Positions 55,801 through 62,678 of a DNA stretch of 64,000 nt are shown here, piece by piece; the first letter of the stretch is position 1; each line of letters opens with the position of its first letter. The stretch spans positions 806,001 to 870,000 of the forward strand of contig NZ_JACVAI010000001.1 in assembly GCF_014851765.1 (NCBI RefSeq). The letters run 5' to 3'. The notes below the pieces were generated by a model, which did no database searches, was not told where the DNA came from, and saw only the letters and a list, made by a program, of their open reading frames with translations. The translations under genes were made by a program, and so were the position numbers. Source of the stretch: Pseudomonas sp. PDM04 (lineage in GTDB: Bacteria; Pseudomonadota; Gammaproteobacteria; Pseudomonadales; Pseudomonadaceae).

Positions 55801-58800
55801 TTCGGGTTGCTGTGGTACTCGGCATTGCCCTGGGCATCGAGGATCAGGTAACCGTAGGTGCCGTTGATCTGGGTGTTGAGGCCGCCGTTGACCGGGGTCG
55901 AGGTGTCGGAGCCCGCGCGCACGCCGACCACGCCGCCACCCGCTGCAAGTCCGTCGGCACCCGCCACGTCATTGGCCAGCACGTTGCCCTGGATGATGCC
56001 GCCCTCGCCCACCGACGCGTTGTCGGCGTGAGCTTTGGGCACGTCGTCGACGATGTTGACGACGATGGTGCTGGTCACCTTGTTGCCGATCCAGTCGGTG
56101 GCCTGATAAGTGAAGGTTTCTGTAACGGTGTTGGTCCCGTTGTCCGCTTGCGGCGTGGTGCCGGCCGGCGAGGTCAGGGTGTAGGTGTAGGTGCCGTCCG
56201 GGTTGAGCAGGATCTGGCCGTAATTGCCGTGGTCGCTGCCCACCAGGGTGTAGGTCAGGGTGCCGGAGCCGCCCGTGACCGAACCCACCAGGGTGCCGGA
56301 AGCCGTTTCGCCGGTGTGGGTTGGATCGCTGCCGACGACGGTGCCAGGCGCGAGGTCCTTGCCGTCCTGATTCAGGTCCAGGGCTTTTTCGTAGACGGTG
56401 AGTTCGTTATCGACCGCGGCCGTGAGGCAGCTGTTGATCACGTCGACCGTGACCGTGGTGGTGCTGACGTCGCCGTCGGCATCGCGGATGGAGTAGGTGA
56501 AGGTGTCGCTGGCACCCGGGCCATTCACGGCGTTCGGGTTGCTGTGGTACTCGGCATTGCCCTGGGCGTCGAGGATCAGGTAGCCGTAGGTGCCGTTGAT
56601 CTGGGTGTTGAGGCCGCCGCTGACCGGGGTCGAGGTGTCGGAGCCCGCGCGCACGCCGACCACGCCGCCGCCTGCCGCGAGTCCATCGGCGCCGGCGATG
56701 TCGTTCGCCAGCACATTGCCTTCGATGATGCCGCCCTCGCCCACCGACGCGTTGTCGGCGTGAGCTTTGGGCACGTCGTCGACGATGTTGACGACGATGG
56801 TGCTGGTCACCTTGTTGCCGATCCAGTCGGTGGCCTGATAGGTGAAGGTTTCTGTAACGGTGTTGGTCCCGTTGTCCGCTTGCGGCGTGGTACCGGCCGG
56901 CGAGGTCAGGGTGTAGGTGTAGGTGCCGTCCGGGTTGAGCAGGATCTGGCCGTAATTGCCATGGTCGCTGCCCACCAGAGTGTAGGTGAGGGTGCCGGAG
57001 CCGCCCGTGACCGAACCCACCAGGGTGCCGGAGGCGGTTTCGCCGGTGTGGGTTGGATCGCTGCCGACGACGGTGCCAGGCGCGAGGTCCTTGCCGTCCT
57101 GATTCAGGTCCAGGGCTTTTTCGTAGACGGTCAATTCGTTATCGACAGCCGCCGTGAGGCAGCTGTTGATCACGTCGACCGTGACAGTGGTGGTGCTGAC
57201 GTCGCCGTCGGCATCGCGGATGGAGTAGGTGAACGTGTCGCTGGCACCGGGGCCGCTGACCGCGTTCGGGTTGCTGTGGTACTCGGCATTGCCCTGGGCG
57301 TCGAGGATCAGGTAACCGTATGTGCCGTTGATCTGGGTGTTGAGGCCACCCGTGACCGGGGTCGACGTATCGGAACCGAAACGCACGCCGACCACGCCGC
57401 CACCCGCCGCGAGGCCATCGGCGCCGGCGATGTCGTTCGCCAGCACATTGCCTTCGATGATGCCGCCCTCGCCCACCGACGCGTTGTCGGCATGGGCAGT
57501 CGGCAGGTCATCGACGATGTTGACGTCGATCTGCCCGGTGGCGGTGCTGCCATCGGTGTCCGTGGCCACTACGGTGAAATGCTCGGAGACGCTGTTGGTG
57601 CCGTCGGCATTCGGATGGGTGTCGGCGTTGTTCAGGGTGTAGCTGTAGGTGACCACGCCGGTCGCCGGGTTGTAGCCGGTGATGGTGAAGTTCGCCCCGC
57701 TGTCGGTGAGGATCGTTTGCGGGAAGCCTGCCGTCACACCGCCGCTGATGACCGGAATGCCGCCGACGGTGAGGGTCTGCAAGCCATCAGGCGCGGTCAC
57801 GGTGAAGGTGCCGGTCTGGGTCAGCGCCGGGGCATCCGGATCGGTGCCGTAGGTGAGGTTTTTCTCGTAGACGGTGAGCTCGCCGCCATTGGCATCAAGG
57901 CCACCCAGGGTAACGCCGCTGTTATGGACGTTCAGCACCAGGTTGGCGGTGCTGGTGTCACCATCAGCGTCGGTCAGGGTGTAGGTGAACGTCTCGGTGC
58001 CGGCGCCGCCTTCGTGCAGCGCCTGGAAACCTGCGCCGCTAGTGTTCAGCGTGTAGGTGTAGGTGCCGTTGGCGTTCAGCACCAACGTACCGTAGGTGCC
58101 GGTGAAGGTGCCGGCGGTGATCGGCCCGGCACTCGGCCCGGTCGCCACATGGTCGGCGCCCTGCACGTCATTGCTCAGCACATTGCCATCGAGCGTCAGT
58201 TGGCTGGACGTGGCGGTGCCGCTGTTGCTGTCGTCCACGGCCTTGGGCACGTCGTCGACGATGTTGACCACGATGGTGCTGGTGACCTTGTTGCCGATCC
58301 AGTCCGTGGCCTGGTAGGTGAAGGTTTCGGTCAGCGTATTGGCCCCGTTGTCCGCATGCGGCGTGGTGCTGGCCGGCGACGTCAGGGTGTAGGTGTAGGT
58401 GCCGTCCGCATTGAGCTGAATCTGGCCGTAATTGCCCTGATTGCTGCCCACCAGAGTGTAAGTGATGGTCCCGGAGCCGCCGGTGACCGAACCCACCAGC
58501 GTGCCGGAAGCCGTTTCACCGGTATGGGTCGGATCGCTGCCGGTCACCGTGCCGGGGGCCAGATCCTTGCCATCCTGGTTCAGGTCCAGGGCTTTTTCGT
58601 AGACCGTCACCTCGTTATCGACCGCCGCAGTGAGGCAACTGTTGATCACGTCGACCGTGACGGTGGTGGTGCTCAGGTCGCCATCGGCATCGCGGATGGT
58701 GTAGGTGAAGGTGTCGCTGGCACCCGGGCCATTCACCGCGTTCGGGTAGCTGTGGTACTCGGCGTTGCCCTGGGCATCGAGGATCAGGTAGCCGTAGGTG

Positions 58801-60710
58801 CCATTGATCTGGGTGTTGAGGCCGCCGCTGACCGGGGTCGAGGTATCGGAACCTGCGCGCACGCCGACCACGCCGCCGCCCGCCGCGAGGCCATCGGCAC
58901 CCGCCACGTCATTGGCCAGCACGTTGCCTTCGATGATGCCGCCTTCGCCCACCGACGCCTTGTCGGGATTGGCGGTCGGCAGGTCGTCGACGATGTTGAC
59001 GTCGATCTGCCCGGTGGCGGTGCTGCCATCGGTGTCGGTCGCAACCACGGTGAAATGCTCGGAGACGCTGTTGGTGCCGTCGGCATTCGGATGGGTATCG
59101 GCGTTGTTCAGGGTGTAGCTGTAGGTGACCACGCCGGTCGCCGGGTTGTAGCCGGTGATGGTGAAGTTCGCCCCGCTGTCGGTGAGGATCGTTTGCGGGA
59201 AGCCCGCCGTCACGCCGCCGCTGATCACCGGTATGCCGCCGACGGTCAGGGTCTGCAAGCCATCGGGCGCGGTCACGGTGAAGGTGCCGGTCTGGGTCAA
59301 CGCCGGGGCATCCGGGTCGGTGCCGTAGGTAAGGTTTTTTTCGTAGACGGTGAGTTCGCCGCCCGTCACGTCGAGGCCACCCAGACTGACCCCATTGTTC
59401 TGGATGTTCAGCACCAGATTGGCGGTGCTGGTGTCGCCATCGGCATCGGTCAGGGTGTAGGTGAAGGTCTCGGTGCCACTGCCCCCTTCGTGCAGCGCCT
59501 GGAACCCTGGGGTGCCGGTGTTCAGCGTGTAGGTGTAGGTGCCATTGGCGTTGAGCACCAGGGTGCCGTAGGTGCCGGTGAAGGTCCCGGCGGTGATCGG
59601 TCCGCTGTCCGGACCGGTCGGCACGCGGTCGGCGCCTTGCACGTCATTGGTCAGCACGTTGCCGTCGAGGGTCAGATGGGTCGAGGTGGCGGTGCCGGCG
59701 TTGCTGTCGTCCACGGCTTTGGGCACGTCGTCGGTGATGTTGACGTCCAGCGAACCCGTGGCGGTATCACCATCGCTGTCCGTGGCGACCACGGTGAAGT
59801 GTTCACTGAGGTTGTTCTGTCCGTCACCCGTCGCATGCGCTTCGTTGCCGTTGAGGGTGTAGCTGTAGCTCACCACGCCGGTGGCCGGGTTGTAACCGGT
59901 CACGGTCAGGGTGTTGCCCAACGGCGTGGTGATCGCTTGTGGGAAACCGGCGATCACGCCGTTGCTGACCACATTGATCCCGCCAACGCTCAGGTTGCTC
60001 AAGCCGTCGGGAGCAGACACCGAGAACGTGCCGTTCTGGGTCAGCGCCGCCGGGTTGTCGAGTGAACCGTTACTCAGGTTCGCTTCGTTGACCGTCAGCT
60101 CACCGCCTTCCACCGACAGACCGTCAAGGGTGACGGGGTTGTCCGGGGTGTCCGGCACGATCGAGGGAATGGCTGCATCCGGCCCGCCATTGTCAGGGTC
60201 ACCGGCCAGGCGCTCCAGGGGAAACTCGGGAATGCCGTTGAAACCGGCCGTCGGGAAACCGATGGTCGGATCGACCCGACCCGCCACTTCCTCGAGCATC
60301 ACGAAACTGTGGCCGCCCCCCAGGGCACCGCCACCGGGAGCGCCTGGCGCGCCCGGACCGGCTGCCGTCGCCTCGGCGGTTTGCGTCGGGTCGTCGCCCG
60401 CAGCGATGGCTTTTTGCAGCTGCTCGACGTCAGTCAGTTGGGCCTGGGTCGGCGTGGCCGCCTCGGCCGTTTCCACGTGAGGCACTCGATCGGCCAGCAA
60501 CTGCGCGTTCATGTTCAGGCTGCTGCCACGCCCAAGGGTCAGCTCCTGGCCGTTTTGCAGGTGCACCGCCACGGCGCCATCGGCTCCGGTCACCAGTTGA
60601 TCGCCGGCAAACAGGCGGTCCCCCTCGATCAGAGCGCGGCGAGTGCCGTCGCCGGATTCGGCGAACACCTGACCAATGACCTTACTGACGATACCGATGA
60701 GCGTAGCCAT
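52836..60710 (-). CDS. LapA/MapA-type giant RTX adhesin, 2624 residues
   Basis: The adhesin starts at an ATG (60710) with GGAGG 8 bases before it. Residues 1-110 are a LapA-type retention domain. Residues 115-118 read TAAG, the LapG protease site, followed by a Gly/Pro stretch. Residues about 190-1805 are VCBS/cadherin-like repeats in four alternating types (order A-B-A-C-D-B-A-C-D-C-D-C-D). Residues about 1820-2010 are a von Willebrand A domain with MIDAS DVSGS. Residues about 2350-2510 are RTX nonapeptides (GGxGxDxxx, calcium-binding), and the last 110 residues are the type I secretion signal. It is held in the outer membrane via TolC-like pores until LapG cleaves. LapG and LapD are not in the window. 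The MapA assignment rests on gene order with its own exporter. Confidence 0.92.
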   Translation of the reverse strand: MATLIGIVSKVIGQVFAESGDGTRRALIEGDRLFAGDQLVTGADGAVAVHLQNGQELTLGRGSSLNMNAQLLADRVPHVETAEAATPTQAQLTDVEQLQKAIAAGDDPTQTAEATAAGPGAPGAPGGGALGGGHSFVMLEEVAGRVDPTIGFPTAGFNGIPEFPLERLAGDPDNGGPDAAIPSIVPDTPDNPVTLDGLSVEGGELTVNEANLSNGSLDNPAALTQNGTFSVSAPDGLSNLSVGGINVVSNGVIAGFPQAITTPLGNTLTVTGYNPATGVVSYSYTLNGNEAHATGDGQNNLSEHFTVVATDSDGDTATGSLDVNITDDVPKAVDDSNAGTATSTHLTLDGNVLTNDVQGADRVPTGPDSGPITAGTFTGTYGTLVLNANGTYTYTLNTGTPGFQALHEGGSGTETFTYTLTDADGDTSTANLVLNIQNNGVSLGGLDVTGGELTVYEKNLTYGTDPDAPALTQTGTFTVTAPDGLQTLTVGGIPVISGGVTAGFPQTILTDSGANFTITGYNPATGVVTYSYTLNNADTHPNADGTNSVSEHFTVVATDTDGSTATGQIDVNIVDDLPTANPDKASVGEGGIIEGNVLANDVAGADGLAAGGGVVGVRAGSDTSTPVSGGLNTQINGTYGYLILDAQGNAEYHSYPNAVNGPGASDTFTYTIRDADGDLSTTTVTVDVINSCLTAAVDNEVTVYEKALDLNQDGKDLAPGTVTGSDPTHTGETASGTLVGSVTGGSGTITYTLVGSNQGNYGQIQLNADGTYTYTLTSPASTTPHADNGANTLTETFTYQATDWIGNKVTSTIVVNIVDDVPKAVDDSNSGTATSSQLTLDGNVLSNDVQGADHVATGPSAGPITAGTFTGTYGTLVLNANGTYTYTLNTSGAGFQALHEGGAGTETFTYTLTDADGDTSTANLVLNVHNSGVTLGGLDANGGELTVYEKNLTYGTDPDAPALTQTGTFTVTAPDGLQTLTVGGIPVISGGVTAGFPQTILTDSGANFTITGYNPATGVVTYSYTLNNADTHPNADGTNSVSEHFTVVATDTDGSTATGQIDVNIVDDLPTAHADNASVGEGGIIEGNVLANDIAGADGLAAGGGVVGVRFGSDTSTPVTGGLNTQINGTYGYLILDAQGNAEYHSNPNAVSGPGASDTFTYSIRDADGDVSTTTVTVDVINSCLTAAVDNELTVYEKALDLNQDGKDLAPGTVVGSDPTHTGETASGTLVGSVTGGSGTLTYTLVGSDHGNYGQILLNPDGTYTYTLTSPAGTTPQADNGTNTVTETFTYQATDWIGNKVTSTIVVNIVDDVPKAHADNASVGEGGIIEGNVLANDIAGADGLAAGGGVVGVRAGSDTSTPVSGGLNTQINGTYGYLILDAQGNAEYHSNPNAVNGPGASDTFTYSIRDADGDVSTTTVTVDVINSCLTAAVDNELTVYEKALDLNQDGKDLAPGTVVGSDPTHTGETASGTLVGSVTGGSGTLTYTLVGSDHGNYGQILLNPDGTYTYTLTSPAGTTPQADNGTNTVTETFTYQATDWIGNKVTSTIVVNIVDDVPKAHADNASVGEGGIIQGNVLANDVAGADGLAAGGGVVGVRAGSDTSTPVNGGLNTQINGTYGYLILDAQGNAEYHSNPNAVNGPGASDTFTYSIRDADGDVSTTTITVDVNNSCLTASADNDVTVYEKALDLNQDGQDLAPGTVTGSDPHHTGETGSGTLVGSVTGNSGSVTYTLVGSDHGTYGQIQLNPNGTYTYTLTSPASTTPSANNGANTLSESFTYKATDNLGNTSFSTIKVNIVDDVPKAVPVERSVAAAEVDTNLLLVIDVSGSMKDPSGVTGLSRLELAKQAISALLDKYDDLGDVKVQIVTFSSGASDKTEVWTDVASAKSIIAGLKADGNTNYDAAVAVAKDAFDTSGKIVGAQNVGYFFSDGKPNEGDIGKTDEANWKSFLEENHIKNYAIGLGNGVSNANLDPLAYDGSAGTGHGTNTNATVVTDLNQLNSVLSGTVVGAPITGSLVGDGGSFGADGGFVKTITVDGTTYTFDPKGDNNKGAVGFSGGANHGTFNTTDNTLSIATNGKGTLVVNLDTGEYTYTSQKATTTTITENIGYTLSDNDGDLASSTLVVKVVPNAPPVAVADHVITNVLSGNITLPADALLANDTDPNGNPLTASPITFNTGWVAKGADFTGSNPNFGFTGSNAQSVTIARSAFVANTMAMTAMLVVSGALGAVTTKNSNDEDRINVTLKQGETLNLDHNLAAGHVSLEYSVNGGPFISIGDGQTITANVDGTYQIHITNLDEGGKNDSGKGAENYKLTLTVDYSGAHDITPDYHGTYTANDGHGGSGNADVSITYQDGHTLTGTTGDDVLLAGTGANVIHAGDGNDVLTAGDGNNELHGEAGNDLLYSGAGNDLLDGGTGIDTASYAHATAGVKVDLSLLGPQNTLGAGTDTLTGIENLIGSDYNDTLIGDSHNNTLVGGLGNDVLNGGAGDDLLIGGLGNNTLTGGAGSDTFQWLQGNSGHDVVTDFTPGTDKLDLSQLLQGENGTAASLDDYLHFKVTGSGDSLVTTIDVSAMAGAAPNQTIDLAGVDLASHYGVTPGAGGLIAGADTATIINGMLNDHSLKVDTV
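55295..57490 (-). repeat. Three tandem 732-bp units in adhesin gene
   Basis: The anchor GCGTTGTCGG recurs at 57481, 56749 and 56017, exactly 732 bases (244 codons) apart. Each unit encodes a C-type (VGEGGIIxGNVLAND) and a D-type (VYEKALDLNQDGxDLAPGTV) repeat. The copies differ at only scattered positions over long stretches. A related copy of the C-type anchor is at 58957. Confidence 0.95.
60357..60368 (-). other. LapG-type cleavage site TAAG in adhesin
   Basis: The codons ACG GCA GCC GGT encode TAAG at residues 115-118, at the end of the retention domain and in front of a Pro/Gly linker. Cleavage between the two alanines would free the adhesin from the cell. Confidence 0.8.
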
Positions 60711-61301
60711 GTGCATTTCCTCCGCTGCCAACGTCTGTTGGCATCCTGTTGTTGGCGAAGAAATGCGATGGCACAAACGGGTGAACGGCGGATCGTCGAC
60801 CGGGCAGCGGCTTTGCCCATCAAGCCGCTGCCCCGGCGACGTTCTCGCCAAGCGATTCGCTCGCGGCCAGGTGCTCCGTTTCAACATAAAACCCAATGCA
60901 ATCAATCACATCAGGTTGCTGTTGCGAATTCACCCTCCTGCGAGCGATGCGTAACGGTTTTGAAGCAGTGAGTGACAAAAAACCGTCACTCAAAAACCGT
61001 TCCGCGTCCCTCCCCTCCAACACTTCTTCGCCCCATGTCGATAAGTCGATGGAACTTTCCGTAACCCCTCGATAAGCTCCCTAAGGCTCATGAAACAAGG
61101 GGTTCACGGATTGAACAATGTGCTGGATTTTTCGGAGTGCATAAGTTTTTTTTGGAATAACTATTATGAGAAAAACTTCTAAGTTTCTTTCAAGAATGTT
61201 CTTAGCTCTGATGTTACAAGTATGAAACGGTTTTACCCATAAATGTCGTCAAATATTTGGCGACTGATAAAGCACTATTAGGATTTCAGGGAGATGTACC
61301 C
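60711..61301. other. Adhesin-exporter divergent regulatory spacer
   Basis: This 591-base spacer has no gene. The first 350 bases match the GC content of the window. The stretch 61120-61300 is markedly AT-rich and contains a perfect-but-one 20-base palindrome (61245-61264). This is where promoters of the divergent adhesin and TolC genes should lie. Confidence 0.6.
61245..61264. promoter_or_regulatory. 20-bp palindrome upstream of tolC-like gene
   Basis: GTCGTCAAATATTTGGCGAC pairs at 9 of 10 positions. It lies 38 bases before the ATG at 61302 and is a likely operator. The protein that binds is unknown; it does not clearly match FleQ boxes. Confidence 0.5.
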
Positions 61302-62660
61302 ATGCGCCGACTGACCCCCCTTTGCAGCTCGATTCTATTGGCCATGGCCTGCATCTCCCAGGCTCAGGCCATGACCATGACCGAGGCGATCCAGAGCACC
61401 ATCGCCACTCACCCGGAACTGGCATCGCGGGTGGACAGCCGTCTGTCGGCGGATGAAGACGTGAAAGTCGCCAAGGGCGGGTTTTACCCTTCCGTCGACC
61501 TGAACGCCTCGTACGGGCGCGGGTACAGCGACAACACCAACACCCGGGCCTTCGGTAATCACCACACCGAAATCCTCAATTACACCCAGTCGGAGCTGCG
61601 TTTGCGGCAGATGCTGTTCGACGGTTTCAACACCTCCAACGAAGTCGAGCGCACCAAGGGCGTGGTCAACTCCCGGGCCTATTACGCCCAGGGCACCGCC
61701 CAGGACCTGGCCCTGCGCACCATCGAGGTCTATCTCGAAGTGCTCAAGCGGCGCGAACTGGTGACCCTGGCCAAGAACAACCTGCAGGCGCACCTGCGGG
61801 TCAACGACCAGATCGGCCTGCGCACCCAGCGCGGCATCGGCAGCAATGCCGACGCCGATCAATCCGTGGCCCGTCGCGCACTGGCCGAGAACAACCTCGA
61901 CACTGCCGAGGTCGACCTGGCCGACGCCGAAGCGAACTTCTTCGCCGTGGTCGGGCGCCTGCCCGACGAACTGGAAACCGCGCCGTCGATTCGCGGCGAA
62001 ATGCCCGCCTCGATCCAGGACGCCCAGCAGAGCATGGTCGATAACAACCCGTACCTGAAATCGGCCCAGGCCGACGTGCAATCCGCCGAGAGCCAGTACG
62101 AAGTGGCCAAATCGCCGTTCTACCCGCGCTTCGACGCGGAAGCGGCGGTGGGTGCGAACAACAACATCGCGGGTGAGGAAGGCCACGACAACGAGTGGCG
62201 CGTCGGCATCGTGATGAACTACAACCTGTTCCGTGGCGGCAGCGACAAGGCGCGGCTGGCCTCTGATGCACACAAGATCAATCAGGCCCTGGACATCCGC
62301 AACAACGCCCTGCGCCAGCTCAACGAAAACATCCGCCTGGCCTGGAACGCCATGCTCAACGCCCGCAAACAAACGCCGACCGCCCGCGAATACGCCGAAA
62401 CCACCACCCGTGTGCGCGCGGCCTACCAGGATCAGTTCGGCCTCGGCCAACGCACCCTGCTCGACGTGCTCGACAGTGAAAACGAACTCTACAACGCCAA
62501 CCGCCGCTATACCGAGGTACGCTACACCGAGGAGTTCTCGATGTACCGTGTCCTGGCGAACATGGGCGAGTTGTTGAGCAAGCAGCGCGTGGTGCTGCCC
62601 GCCGATGCGGTCGCCAGGACCGAAGTGAAAAGTGAAGCTCGCCTGCCTGAGTTGAGATAA
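61302..62660 (+). CDS. TolC-family outer membrane protein of type I secretion system
   Basis: This 452-residue outer-membrane efflux or export channel has a signal peptide MRRLTPLCSSILLAMACISQAQA and two OEP repeats, with paired motifs such as FDGFNTSNEVERTKG and YNLFRGGSDKARLAS, and QFGLGQRTLLDVLDSENEL near the C-terminus. It is of the LapE/MapE kind, as shown by the divergent giant adhesin and the ABC exporter following after 18 bases. CAGGGAG precedes the ATG. In the LapA system the adhesin stays threaded through this pore. Confidence 0.94.
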   Translation: MRRLTPLCSSILLAMACISQAQAMTMTEAIQSTIATHPELASRVDSRLSADEDVKVAKGGFYPSVDLNASYGRGYSDNTNTRAFGNHHTEILNYTQSELRLRQMLFDGFNTSNEVERTKGVVNSRAYYAQGTAQDLALRTIEVYLEVLKRRELVTLAKNNLQAHLRVNDQIGLRTQRGIGSNADADQSVARRALAENNLDTAEVDLADAEANFFAVVGRLPDELETAPSIRGEMPASIQDAQQSMVDNNPYLKSAQADVQSAESQYEVAKSPFYPRFDAEAAVGANNNIAGEEGHDNEWRVGIVMNYNLFRGGSDKARLASDAHKINQALDIRNNALRQLNENIRLAWNAMLNARKQTPTAREYAETTTRVRAAYQDQFGLGQRTLLDVLDSENELYNANRRYTEVRYTEEFSMYRVLANMGELLSKQRVVLPADAVARTEVKSEARLPELR

Positions 62661-62678
62661 CGCAATGGAGCGATCCCT

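Noticed and set aside
53157..60065. 2302-residue open frame on the plus strand
   Set aside because: It is antisense to the repeat-rich adhesin. The repeats lack stops on both strands and the translation has no recognisable domain or start signal.
55295..60130. Regular repeats that might suggest a CRISPR array
   Set aside because: The repeats are in-frame protein domains of over 100 residues, not short direct repeats with unique spacers.
61255..61280. TTGGCGACTGATAAAGC as a sigma-54 box before the tolC-like gene
   Set aside because: GG and GC are 11 bases apart, not 10.
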